DNA of 64,000 nt, taken from NCBI GenBank assembly GCA_023213315.1, contig JAKCPI010002469.1, forward strand, positions 1-64,000, given 5' to 3'. Origin of the DNA: Euborellia annulipes. Lineage: Eukaryota > Arthropoda > Insecta > Dermaptera > Anisolabididae. Shown here piece by piece: positions 10,972 through 21,857 of the stretch; position 1 is the first letter of the stretch, and the number at the start of each line of letters is the position of its first letter. Below the pieces are notes generated by a model that saw only the letters and a program-made list of their open reading frames with translations, was not told the DNA's origin and made no database searches. Both the position numbers and the translations under genes were made by a program.

Positions 10972-11595
10972 AAAAAAATCTGGTGTGACTGGTCGCACCA
11001 GATTTTTTGTGTTGAGATATATTTAGTTACCGACAGTAGGGTACATTTGAATTCAAGATGTAAAATTTATAAGTTTGGGAAAATATTTATATTTTGTTAC
11101 CATAGCAACCATAGGAGAAATTCCTATCTTTCCTATGAAGAACAAGAGTAAAGTGGTCTTCAGAATATTTCAATGGCAAAATGAGAATATACATTTTAAA
11201 GAGCATCTAAAAAATAATTGATTTTTGAATTTAAAAAAAAATAGTTGGAGCGAATTTTGAGAAAATCGAAAAAATCTGAAAAAGTGCATCAGTAAAGTAC
11301 TAGTACTCTTTGGTCTGATTTTGTTCAAAAGCTTCGTGTCACGTCCCATGTGGGGTGCCTAACTTAAATATAAAATTTCAACCTTCGTAGCTCTTTTCGT
11401 TCTTGAGATATTTTGTTCACAGACACACACAGACACACAGACAGACCATGTTGCGAAAACCACTTTTTTGGATTCAGGGAACCTCAAAACGAGAAGATCC
11501 ATCAAAATCTCGACATCGAATTTTTGACATGAATCCAATACTTTCTCTCTCTATATATATATTACATATATACATAAGTAAGAGAAAGTAAAAAT
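10972..11595 (+). mobile_element. DHE copy 3, short form
   Basis: The 5' hairpin has collapsed to TCTGGTGTGACTGGTCGCAC then CAGATTTTTTGTG. Next come GTTACCATAGCAACC, AGTACTAGTACTCTTTGG, ACAGACAGACCATG and TTGACATGAATCCAATAC. It ends in the 3' hairpin and GTAAGAGAAAGTAAAAA. The A-rich flanks on both sides are typical of the family. Confidence 0.88.
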
Positions 11596-12799
11596 TCTAT
11601 TTCTTATCTCTTCTTCTCTTTTAGCGATTATAATTCATCTAGATAAATTCTTAGAATATTTTTTGTTAAAGAATATTTGTCAAAAAACAGGGTGAAATAA
11701 AATCTCATTGATTGAAACATGTTGAATGATTTAAAAATATCATTTTCAATTCATATTTTGACACATTCAATTCTGTTTGTTTTTATTAGCGCCATTTTTT
11801 CAATAGACGTTTTTTTCTTATTTGACGAAAAAATATAATTAAATATTTGCAAAATAGATAATAAAGATTGGAATTTAAAATGTATGTGTGAATTGCTTTT
11901 TAATTAGAATTTATCACCTTTTTTTTTTTTATTTCCCCCTGAATGTCACAGTTTGTAAATAAATTCTTTCACGTAGAGAAATATTTTGTTATTCTGTCGG
12001 TCATTGACCTAGTTTAAATATTTAAAAGAATCGAATTTTGTTTTTTCTTATTAATGTCGCACACAGCAACAGCCAGGTCACCAATTATGTTTATTATTTT
12101 TTTTTTTTTTATATGATTATAAATTTCATGTTAAAATGAATTTTCATGACTAACATTTTAAAATATTAATTAACGCTTTTTAATTTTCATCAATTGAATT
12201 TCATATGATTTTTTTAGTGAAACGCTCTCTTTTGGAATGATTAAATAATGATGATTAAAAATTTATAGGAAAAATATTTCAATTATTTCTCTGAGTTATT
12301 TATATAAATATTTTCGTTTAAAACAAATTTCATTTTATTAAGACGCGTTGTTGAAATGGATTTGAACAGCTTTTTATCTCAAATTAAATAAAACTACAAG
12401 CTTGAATTTCTCATAAAGCTTTGATGCAAGTTAAATACATAGTACCGTGAAGTGCACCCCCTTAGAAAGCGCAAAAAAATACTTGAAAAATATATTTCAA
12501 CGATGTTTTACTATAAAAAAGATCCCCGAGTGAAAAAAAAGATTTTTTTTTTAAGATTATTTATAATCATGAGTTGAAGGTATAATTTGGCATTTATAAT
12601 TTGAGAATGAAAAAATTAAACAGCTTCGAGTCTTTCAGGCCACTCAGAGCTTTTATTATATGGATTAACACATTTTTGTATTTAAATGAGAAATTTCAAG
12701 AAGGGAATTAACTAACGTTCAACCCTCTTAAGTGAAATAAAAATTGCTGCACTCTCTTCATTCTCAAACTAACCTCTGAGATGTCAAATAAATATCAAT
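11596..12799. other. AT-rich, no gene seen
   Basis: There is no repeat end, splice-site cluster or coding signal I can support. Poly-T runs lie near 11920 and 12095. A GTACCGTGAAGTGCACCCCC word near 12440 is a possible degraded element end. Confidence 0.45.
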
Positions 12800-13357
12800 T
12801 TTACCTATATATACTGTATATGTATATATAGAGAGAATAATGGATTCATGTCAAAAGTTCAATGTCGAGATTTTGATGAAAATACACGTTTTGAGTCCAA
12901 AAAAGTTGGTCCAGAAAATGATCTGTCTGTCTGTGGTCAAAATAAAGTATGAAGGAAATGAGCTAGAAGGTTGAAATTTGATATTTATCTTAGGTACCCC
13001 ACTGAGGCGTGAAAATAAGCTTTAACCAAAAAATACTAGTATTTTACTGATCTACTTTTTTCATATTTTCTCAAAATTTGCTTTAACGATTTTGATTAAA
13101 ATTCATAAATCAATTATTTTTTTAGAAAAATGTTTATTTTTGTCTTCAAAATTATTTGAAACACTTACTTCATATGAAAGATAAAAAATTGTTTCTATGG
13201 CAACAAAAAATTTCAATTCTTGAATTCTATTGAGGGTAGGGCCTAATTACGGTAAATATGTCGACACAGACTGGTGTGATAAGCACATAACACAATTTTC
13301 AATTACCGAAGGTAAGAGAAAGTTGTGTGCTGTGCGACCATCACACCAGATTTTTTT
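12800..13357 (-). mobile_element. DHE copy 4
   Basis: This is an inverted copy. The 3' end lies at about 12800-12845. AAATTCGATGTCGAG-type words and GTCTGTCTGTGG follow, then ATACTAGTATTTTACTGAT (a damaged core). It ends with the 5' hairpin at 13270-13357 (CGAAGGTAAGAGAAAGTTGTG and CCAGATTTTTTT). The satellite-like GTCTGTCTGT motif inside is typical. Confidence 0.86.
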
Positions 13358-13439
13358 AAATTATTTTTATTTTTTAAATATAAATTTATAAATGTAGCAG
13401 GGTTCAGGAATGTAAAAAAAAGCAATAGAAATATGGGAA

Positions 13440-13850
13440 CCCCTTTTAGTTAGGCAACCCAAAGTATGAACGGGTTAAAAAGAGAGCGGGTGGAGGTGGT
13501 GGGGGAATTCTTCCATCTTCCCTCCTCTTTGGGCTCCACTCGCACTCACACAACAATATTTCGAATGCGCTCAGAGCGAGTCTGCGGAGGGGAAACTCTC
13601 CCTCCCAGTTTCCCCTTAGTGCTCACAGTCAGGCGGGTGGGGTGTTAGCCCAGGAGTCGCCTCGCCTGGGCCTGCCCTCCTGTAGTGCTCTCGTAGTTCT
13701 GCCCCACCCTTCCTCTTATCAAATACTTACGCCTTGTCCCCGACACTCCGACTGTTTTCAAAAAAATTGTCGAACTCTTTTAACGATTCTTCTCTTCCTC
13801 TCTCCTACTTTTTTGCTCATACAAAAACCATTTGATAATTTTGGTTAGCA
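13440..13850. promoter_or_regulatory. GC-rich island, possible promoter or 5' exon
   Basis: A sharp jump in G+C relative to all neighbours, with CpG-containing words (CACTCGCACTCAC, GCGAGTCTGCGG, GTCGCCTCGCCTGGG) and pyrimidine-rich tracts. It matches no repeat elsewhere in the window. Such islands in AT-rich animal genomes often mark promoters or first exons. I could not identify a convincing core promoter, reading frame or strand, so the function is inferred from composition only. Confidence 0.3.
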
Positions 13851-14084
13851 GATCAGTTACTCTCTCGTTATCGTTTTATCAAGAGAAATTTGTTTATTAT
13901 CTTATAATTAATATATTGTTTAAAAATTATTATCTTTTATATGAAAATTATTTAATCGATTTCTCGTACAAATCCAGTTTTTTAAATTTTTTTATTTAAA
14001 AAAAAAAACATTTTAATTTAAATTAAGTTGTGTACTGGTTATATGAGATTGAAGTCGGGAGGAATAATACCCAGCGTTTGTTGA

Positions 14085-14265
14085 ACACTTATACTAGACG
14101 TTTCGGTAACCATAACGGATGCCATCTTCAGGGGCAATGAAGTTTTTTAAGGTGTCCCTGTCATTACTTCCATTACAATATTATTATTTATAACAGGGAC
14201 ACCTTAAAAAACTTCATTGGCAACCGTTATGTTTACCGAAACTTCTGCCTAGATTAAAGTATAAA
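14085..14265. mobile_element. Short foldback with ribozyme-like motif
   Basis: The left arm (ACTAGACGTTTCGGTAACCA ... AAGTTTTTTAAGGTGTCCC) pairs with the right arm (GGGACACCTTAAAAAACTT ... TTACCGAAACTTCTG); the loop is about 35 bp. On the minus strand the left arm reads CTGAAGA-T-stem-GAAACG (14101-14131), the recurrent motif described in the findings. Confidence 0.8.
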
Positions 14266-14740
14266 GGTGTTTAATTTATTTTCAACTACCTATTTCGTTC
14301 TGTATGTATGAAAAACTCATAAAAGGTGACCGAAACCGATAATTGAAAATAAAATTATTTCTTTTTAAAAATCTTAAATTTTCATATCCTTTTTTTTTAA
14401 ACAAGGAATTTAAATAGATAAATAAAAGGATAGGAAGTAACTCAACAGAATAAATAGCCTCTATCGAATGAAAATCCCAATAATCGGCTTTAATTAAATA
14501 ATGTCAGTCAGTCTTCAGTTCTTATGAGAATCTACGCAATTCAATGAATAAAACATCGAGATGCAGAAAGAATTGTTATAAAATATCATATACCCAATTA
14601 TATATAAAATATGTACATGAGTTATTGTATGCTCATCAGTCGAAATATGACCAAGTCTCAAAGAAAGAACTAATGTACATATTTTATGTTTGGCCGACTC
14701 CAAGCCCCAAACTTCGATTACCGAATGTATTCTTTAAAGC
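14266..14740. repeat. Relic of the repeat arm also at 41.3 and 58.1 kb
   Basis: At about 14455-14530 the words TAGCCTCTATCGAATGAAAA, GGCTTTAATTA and CAGTTCTTATGAGAAT match, in order, the arm of the foldback at 41.3-42.0 kb and the single arm at 58.08-58.26 kb. The rest is AT-rich without a gene. Confidence 0.6.
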
Positions 14741-14830
14741 AGTGGTTTCCAACTAGTATGCCCCGGCACCCTTGGGTGCCGTGATTGGCTAAGGGGTGCC
14801 GCGAGATATAGAGATAAACAAAACAAAAAA
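14741..14830 (+). mobile_element. hAT-like left end fragment
   Basis: CAGTGGTTTCCAACTAGTA followed by GTGCCGTGATTGG and GGGGTGCCGCGAG is the characteristic left terminus of a widespread group of hAT elements (CAGTGGTTCTCAA-type ends). No matching right end or 8-bp duplication was found, so the copy is truncated or rearranged. Confidence 0.6.
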
Positions 14831-16183
14831 ATAATTTAAAAAATTTAATTTAAAAAACCTGATAGTGTCGACTAAGCAGCTGCGGCTTAAAAAAATTTTC
14901 TATTTATTTTTTGAAATTCCAAGGGGCGGGGAAGGTGGTTTGGCCCCTCATACCCACCCCCCCCCCCTGGCTTGACATATACTGTATATGAATTCGCATA
15001 TAGTATAAATTATCCATAATGAAGTATTGACGATCATTATGAGTGTAAACATATTTCCTTTCAGGAAGTCGAATATTTTTTAAACACACATGTAGAGCTT
15101 TATATTAACATATTTTACACTCTAACGAAACCATTCCATGAGACTTGGTTCGCAAGCTCTTGACTAAAATTTATGATTAATTAACATGATTCTGCCACTT
15201 GAATGATGATTTAGCGTTTTGGAGTAGATTTAAATATATAAAAGCGTTTATTTTCTATTTAGAAATCCTAACTAGTTTTTTATTTAAAAATTTTTTTTTT
15301 ATCATTTATAAATTATTAATATTTGAATAGTTTTCGAATTGGATGATAAAACTAATTAAATTCATATCAATAAAGCTAATTTGCGGTGTGAATTTTGTTT
15401 TAATCGTAAAACAATAATAACATTATTTCACAGTAATCAAAAACTCATTTATACTAAATAGTTGAATTAGTTAATAATTTGTAATATTACAATTTAAAAA
15501 ATGAAAATTCTATTATCTTAATTTATTCTTAATATTTTATTTAATCTGTCTGAGACATTTAATACTGGAAGTAATTAATTTTTTTTATGATTCTCAATGA
15601 TAAAGAGAATAAAATGAGGTCAAGATCTCCAATAAAAGGAAAAAGTGGTGGGGGGTGGTCATTAAGTATTATACATCAGTGGCTCTCCATCTTTCTAACA
15701 GTTAAGTTGAGGAATTTTTTTTCACTCGAAATTGCAAACATAGAAAAGTTCAAAAATCCAAAGAATCTCGAATAATATCTCAAAAAGGTGAAAATATTAC
15801 CGGTTCGGGGGAGGGGGGTTGGGGGGGGGGGTCGGGTCCCCGCACCCTTTGGTCAAAAAATACTATTTATTGATAAAAAGTTATTTTTTATCTTAATTTG
15901 AATTCGGAATTAAAATACATTTATAATAAATCATACGAATGCGCCACTGCCTCTCCGCCTTTTTTTACACAAAAATATCTTTAAAAAAATTCTGGGACCT
16001 TCACTGTTACTTATTAATTAGAATTCTGATTTAGTTCAGTTGCGAATTTATGGGAAAATATTCAGGAAATGATGAAAAGGCAGCTAAACAAAAAAACAAA
16101 ATTTCAATTTTCTCTGTCGACGTTTCGAACGCTCGTCGTGTTCATCTTCAAGACCTATGGTCAACAAAATTTATTCATATATT
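14831..16183. other. No gene; G/C homopolymer scars
   Basis: A run of C at about 14957-14969 and a G-rich tract at about 15808-15835 resemble the G/C-run inner edges of the hAT elements elsewhere in the window and may be worn copies. A ribozyme-like motif lies at 16123-16151 on the minus strand. No coding signal is seen. Confidence 0.4.
16123..16151 (-). ncRNA. Hammerhead-like core (degenerate)
   Basis: On the minus strand: TTGAAGA, then T, then a stem GAAC...GTTC around a loop containing ACGACG, then GAAACGTCGAC. This fits the order CTGANGA - stem II - GAAA, but with T for the invariant C at position 3 and one extra base before the stem. It is probably inactive if it is a ribozyme relic. 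Confidence 0.3.
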
Positions 16184-16372
16184 CAGGGCCGGATCTGAGG
16201 GGGGGGGCAATGGGTGCGTGTGCCCCGAGGCGGCAGATATCAGGGGGCGGTAATTAAAAATTTACTAAAAAAAAGGTAAAATGATATGAATTTTGTATAG
16301 AAAATTTTAAAGAGGGGGCGGCAAATTAAATTTTGCCCCCCCCCCTTAAAAAATCTCCTAGTTTCGGCCCTG
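16184..16372. mobile_element. hAT-type MITE, 189 bp
   Basis: Left end CAGGGCCGGATCTGAGGG; right end CTAGTTTCGGCCCTG. It is flanked by a perfect 8-bp direct duplication CATATATT (16176-16183 and 16373-16380). It is internally G-run/C-run rich and non-coding. Confidence 0.92.
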
Positions 16373-17870
16373 CATATATTAGACAGATTTACATTAAACT
16401 AACATTATGTCATAGTATAATTACTTACAGATGGAATAGTCATAAGTAGAGACCGGAAAAAAAAGATAAAAAAATGGAAAAAAGTCTTAAAAAAGAAAAA
16501 AACTTGAATAAAAAGTTGTTAAATAAGCATAAAAGTTGAAAAAAAGCATCTCATAAGCAATTTTTACTCATACCAATGGCTATACAATTTTTTTTAATAA
16601 ACTAAATTTATTCCGCCCCGTCCTGCGAAAAATTTTGTTTTTGCGCAACCAAATTTTTTCACCCTGCGGAAAAAATTTTTTTACAGGGCTATATTTTTTC
16701 GCACTGCGGGGTTTTTGGAAAATTTTTTTGGGGGGCGCCCCTCCCCCCCTTATATACGTCCCTGGTGTATGGTGTGTGAATGGGAAAAAGTGTGTTTTTT
16801 AATAAAAAAAAAAAAAAATTATAAATATTCGTAAAATAAGTTCAAATAAGCACGAAAGGGAAAAAAGAGAAAACTCAAAAAAGCAAAAAAGCATAAAAAA
16901 TGAATCTCAATGCACTTAGTTTTCCTAATTGTATAGAAATTAAATATCTAATGGTTGTATAAAATTGAGCAAAAGATTTGAAAATGGTTCTAGTCATAAG
17001 TCACTCTGTGACCTCTCATGGTAAAATTTGTTTTTCTTATTTTCTGAGATTATTTTATCTAATTTATCTTGAGAAAAAAAATTTCAATTTATTTATATGA
17101 TGAGTATATTGTTAATATTCGTATCTTTGTTATTTAATAATAAGAATATTTTATTTAAAAAAAAAAACAAACAAAAAAAAAAACTAGCGCTTTTATCTTT
17201 ATTTTTTTTTTCTCTCTGAGTTTTAGATTTTTTTTTTAATTAGAATAAAATTTTAAATATATATATTTTAAAATAAATATCTTTTTCATTGCGGTAATAT
17301 TTACTTTTCTTAGAGTAAGCAAAAAAGAAATGAAAGTTTCAATAATGATTAATTTGAATTTTAAGACGAGTAAATAAAAAAAGTTTTTAAATACAAAAAT
17401 ACAAGAATTATCAAATAAACAAACATTTGCCTCTCATCTAGTGAGAGAGTCACTTTATTCATTCAAAAGGAATTATATTCGATTGAGCATTCATGTCATG
17501 TAGTTATAAAGCTGAGTGGGTTGAGTGTATCCTTTTTTAGTGAGAAAAGTTCTTTCAGGGCTTTTGGTTCATTAATCTTAAGGTACGAATAAAGAAAGTT
17601 GGTCCTTAAAGGACAGCCTGTTGGACATTCAGGGAAAAGGTGCTTTCTACTTTTGCTAGGGATCTCACTTCGATTGAGTACTTAGATGGTAAATAAATTT
17701 TTTTCTTTTTAATCGTGTTGGTTTATTAATTGGCCGGTCATTATTCGTGAACTGATGACGTAAGTGTCTTAGGTCGTGTCTGTTCTAGACAATCAGAAAG
17801 CTTGTTTTGGACTGTAAATGAAATTTTGTTCGTTATTTTTTAAACATTATTACGTAGACAGTCAGAATGG
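16373..17870. other. No gene; contains one hAT right end
   Basis: At about 16615-16766 there is a hAT-like segment with repeated GCGGAAAAAATTT-type words. It ends CTTATATACGTCCCTG, the inverse of the CAGGGGCGTATATAAG end of the element at 45248. Its other end is not clear. A slightly richer tract (17420-17690) contains GTTATAAAGC and a donor-like GATGGTAAATA, too weak to call an exon. Confidence 0.45.
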
Positions 17871-18372
17871 AATAAAATATCTTATTTAAATTTCATCGAC
17901 GTTTCGGGAACGCATCGACCTAGTACAATTTCATTTTGGGACCACAAATAGTATATACAGTAGAGTCCCGGTAATCCGAACCTCGCTAATCCGAACTTCC
18001 GGTTAATCCGAACTCTTTTTGCGTAAGATTTTTTTTTTTAAGAGGAATATAAATGAAAATTAGACATTAAAGGAACTTTATTTTATTATTATTACGAAAT
18101 ATTTATTTAGAGTTTAATATCACCGACAAGTTTCACGGTTTACAACGTTATAAATACGACTTTATTATCAAAATTAACTAATTCAAGCTTACAATTCCGG
18201 TTAATCCGAACTTCCCGATAATCCGAACGACCCTCGGTCCCAATTAGTTCGGATTAACGGGACTCTACTGTATTTAAAATTTGAAAAAAATCGTTAGAGC
18301 CATTTTCGAGAACTGATATGCTTATATATAAACAAACAAACATACATTGCTCGTTTAATAGTATAAGAAATA
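17871..18372 (+). repeat. Host repeat carrying the Tigger-like insertion
   Basis: CGACGTTTCGGGAACGCATC, then GACCTAGTACAATTTCATTT, then (after the insertion) AATTTGAAAAAAATCGTTAG and GAGAACTGATATG. The same series occurs uninterrupted at about 32471-32600. It is a sub-family related to DHE. Confidence 0.7.
17958..18270. mobile_element. Tigger/pogo-like MITE, 313 bp
   Basis: Its inverted ends are CAGTAGAGTCCCGGTAATCC and GGATTAACGGGACTCTACTG, flanked by TA on both sides (17956-17957, 18271-18272). Further internal copies of GGTTAATCCGAAC lie near each end. CAGTAGAGTCCCG-type ends, repeated TAATCCGAAC words and the TA target are features of the pogo/Tigger branch of Tc1-mariner. It is non-coding. 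The intact sister sequence at about 32500-32525 shows the uninterrupted target region. Confidence 0.92.
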
Positions 18373-18829
18373 TATGGAGCTGTGAATTCGCTTCATTCAT
18401 TTGTAATAACCCTGTATCAGGTCTATTCTCTAAAAACTGGCGTTAAAATTTAAAATAAACAAATGGGTGTTAAAAAGTAATGTAAAAACAATGAGCTTTA
18501 AAAAAATTCAACTCAAAATCACTTCCTTGCCTTAAATTGCTATTCTGTAAACAAAAATTTAAAGCTAAAGCGTTAACATTTAGTAGTGTTAAAAATTAAT
18601 GCCATGTCTAGGGGGTGCTTTTAATATTTTAACGTCGTGTTTAAAATAAAAATGGCGTCCTTAACCTAAAAAGTAAGGTTATGATTTTGATAGCTTTGAA
18701 ATAAAAGCAACATGTTAACGTCGTTTGTTTAGAGAATAACATTTTTAACGCTGATTGTTTCTACATTACTTTTTAACACCCATTTGTTGATTTTAAATTT
18801 TAATGTCTGTTTTTAGAGAATAGACCTGA
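18373..18829 (+). mobile_element. CAGGTCTATTCTC element, copy 3 (complete)
   Basis: From 18417, CAGGTCTATTCTCTAAAAAC matches the inverse of the right end GTTTTTAGAGAATAGACCTG at 18810-18829. It has the same internal words as copy 2 (ATGCCATGTCTAGGGGGTGC, ATGGCGTCCTTAACC, GTAAGGTTATGATTTTGATA). The element is about 412 bp and carries the 45-bp leader shared with copy 1. Confidence 0.9.
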
Positions 18830-19810
18830 TTATGTGTCTAAGAATGAATATTTGTATAATTTTTGGACTGTTTCCATCAATTTTTTAAAATATTCATATT
18901 AGTTGTCCGATTTTTTTTACCGTTTCAAATTTTAACGAAATCATCAATTCCCAAAGGAGGCATTTCATCTAAAAATAGCAACGCTGATAAATATCACCAG
19001 TTGAGAAATTGTTTTATTTCGATGCTTTATATATATTTCTTTTCCTGAATAATTGATCCGCATGTTTTCTTTGATTTTTCTAAAATCACAGGCGACGACG
19101 TCAGGGAAATCTTTATTCTTTTAGTTGAGTTGAGTTTCTTTTTAGGGAAACAAAGACAGTTTCTATCATTTTTTACCTGTTTTTTGAAAGTCTTTGCACA
19201 CATATCCATGAGCATGCCGGGCACGAATTCGTCACAATCCTTCTGATGCATACTTCTTGAGAGAGAGAGAGAGAGAGAGATTCGTTGACATAGACGCCTA
19301 GACATTCCACTAATGTCAGAAACTTTATGTAAACTTGATGCTCTTAAAACCAGCCGACAAAATATAAATAAAAAATCACTCAAAGAAGATTTAGTAATAA
19401 TAATAATAAAACAGTCAAATTATCACCAACAACTGTACGAAATGAATTCCATTTCATAAAAGAAAATTCGCTTTAATATTGAGATTATAGAAGATCGCCA
19501 TCCACCCACTTGGGTTAATAATATATTTATATTTGAATGATATTTAATGGATTTTTATTGGTTAAATGCTCTCTTTTTTTTTTGTTTTGTTCGTAAAATT
19601 CCCTAAATTCTAAAAACGTTTATTGAATATTAAATGTATTATTAAATATTTTTAAATGGTATAAAATGAAAGGGGATAAATAATCCGTTTCAAAAATATT
19701 TAATATATATATAGGTGATATATAGGCTTAATGCATTTAAATAATAAAAAAATTCTATAGTGGAATTAATAATTTTACTTTATTTTATATATAATAATAT
19801 ACATTATATA
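18830..19810. other. No gene; GA microsatellite
   Basis: A (GA)n run lies at 19260-19280. The 118-codon frame on the minus strand (19027-19383) spans this microsatellite. It has no recognisable domain, and I regard it as chance. Confidence 0.4.
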
Positions 19811-20145
19811 GAGAGGAAGTATTGTTAACAATAATCCGAAGCCCTCGAGTTATAAGAGAGAGAGGAAGAATTTTTATTTTTCATTTGAAAGATTTGATTA
19901 TATAAAAAATATATTTTTCGTAAAGCAAGTAAGAAACTGATTTCCAATGCTTTTCTGTGGGAGATTTGTGAGTCCCTGATATGGGGGTTCCCTGTCTGTA
20001 ATTTGTCATAATGATAGTCTAAAACCACCCCCGGAAAATTCTCTACCCATTAAAAAAACTCCATGAAAATTGGTCCAGTAGTTTCGGAGTCTACGCGTTA
20101 CAAACAGACAGACTTTGTCTTTTATATAATAGTATAGATATAGAT
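19811..20145 (+). mobile_element. Retroposon-like tail (RTE/SINE style)
   Basis: The series CATGAAAATTGGTCCAGTAG, TTTCGGAGTCTACGCGTTAC, AAACAGACAGAC, TTTTATATAATAGTATAGAT closely follows the 3' end formula of many RTE-type LINEs and their SINE partners in invertebrates (a 'we assume that X' style decay to ATAGAT tails). The 5' limit is uncertain. No reverse transcriptase frame is seen. Confidence 0.45.
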
Positions 20146-20938
20146 GAAGAAAATTTGACACGAATTGCGCCCGCCTTTGAGTTGCTCAAGGCTTCAAGCG
20201 TGGTGCAGAATGTTTTAACGTGCGAGCCTCGAAAAGGCGTTAGAACACGATTCACTAGCGAGTTACTCTAGTTTTTCCCATAGGGATACAAGGGATTTAT
20301 TCCATTTAATTTTAAAGATTCCAGCTAATTAATTAATGGTAAAAAAATTAATTTTTTAACACAATGATTACTAATTTAATTATCTATAAGATATAGAGCG
20401 AATTTTTATTATTTTTTCGAAAATCAAAAAAAAGGGCTTCTATAAGTTATAGATATTTTAAATAGCTTTAATTTAAAAAAAATTTGAGGTCGATAGCTTC
20501 AAAATTCTGGCCGCAATCTCCCAAAATTAGCACCCCGAGACGCGCACCTTAAAGCTGTCAGCTAGGAAACACTTCGGGTTGCCTAGCTAGTAGGCGACTC
20601 CATTAGACAGCCATAGGAATCATTTTCTTAGCTATTTATAGTATGAGTAGAAATCGGATAAAAAGTCTTTTGACTTTTGTCAATTTTGAGACTTTTCCAG
20701 ATCTCCACCGATTTCATTAAAAAAAAAAAAAAAAAAAAACTTTTTTTGTGATTTTAAAAACTACTTTTGCGACTTTTCTGGCACTTGTTTTGCCTCTCGG
20801 AGGCTTTTTTTCTTTTTAAAAAGCGACTTTTTCAAATTTTTTAATATAATATGCTTTTTTTTTAATTTTGCATTTTTGGCTTTTGAGGCCATTTAGTGTT
20901 TGTTATTTTTTTTTTTTTAATTTATTTAAGATCTTTTA
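20146..20938. other. No gene seen
   Basis: A short richer tract (20160-20270, with TTGCTCAAGGCTTCAAGCG) precedes AT-rich sequence. A poly-A run lies at about 20718-20740. No element ends were recognised. Confidence 0.4.
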
Positions 20939-21035
20939 AGGTCTCAAAATCTCGAAATCGAATTTTTGACATGGATCCAATACTTTCTCTATATATATAT
21001 ATTACATATATAAATAGATAAGAGAAAGTAAAAAT
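20939..21035 (+). mobile_element. DHE 3'-end fragment
   Basis: CTCAAAATCTCGAAATCGAA, TTTTTGACATGGATCCAATAC, then the 3' hairpin and AAGAGAAAGTAAAAAT. Only the last 95 bp are present, as if 5' truncated. Confidence 0.8.
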
Positions 21036-21857
21036 AGAATCTTTAGGGGTAGAGACAAGAGAGAAGCTCTTGCCCCCCCCCATTCCTCTTAACTTTTTTA
21101 AAAACTCCCTCCTCTCCTCTCTTCCCTCTAGAAAGATTTTTGGAGGCCCTTATAGGAATAGTCATAAATATCTAATATTATGATCAAAATGCTTGAATAA
21201 AAAAATCTCATTAGAATCTCAACCTTGTATATATCAATCAATAATCTAATTACAAATTAAGTTAATGAAATGAATATAAACAAAAAAAAATCTTTGGAAT
21301 AATTTTAAAATATGAAAGATTTTATAATTAGAAAATAAAATCACGAAGCCACGTGTATTAAAAATTAGATTTTAATTGAATAATTCCTTAATCACGCTCT
21401 CTTTTACGAAATTTGTTAATTAAAATTCCGAACGCGATAAAATAATTTTGACCTGCACTCAGATACATCATAAATAATTTTACACAAAATAATATCGAAG
21501 TTAATTTTTTTTTTTTAATACTAAAAAAAAATATATATATATCTAATTATTATGCATTGGTTAATGAAATAAAATTTTATGTATTTCTCTCTGTTTTTAA
21601 TGTGTTTGGGTTTTATTGCCTTTGTCTATGTTTAAAAGCGGTCATTAAACCTATAAACATTTTGCCCTTATACGATTTGACTGACAAATCACTTGTCCTA
21701 TATATTATTTGACCGACAGAGAGGTGATGAATAAAAAAAAGTAAAAAATCAATTACTAATAGCTAATCAATCTGTCTTAAGGTGTTAGAATTTATATCAT
21801 CTTTAATAATTTAACTATTTTGGGATTTAAATAAATTTTCGTTTTCCCAGCAACAAT
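21036..21857. other. AT-rich, no gene seen
   Basis: C/T-rich tracts near 21075 and 21105 and an (AT)n run near 21530. Nothing else can be supported. Confidence 0.45.

Noticed and set aside
19027..19383. 118-codon frame on the minus strand
   Set aside because: It spans a GA microsatellite (a LSLSLSLS run), has no recognisable motif, and has no splice or promoter context.
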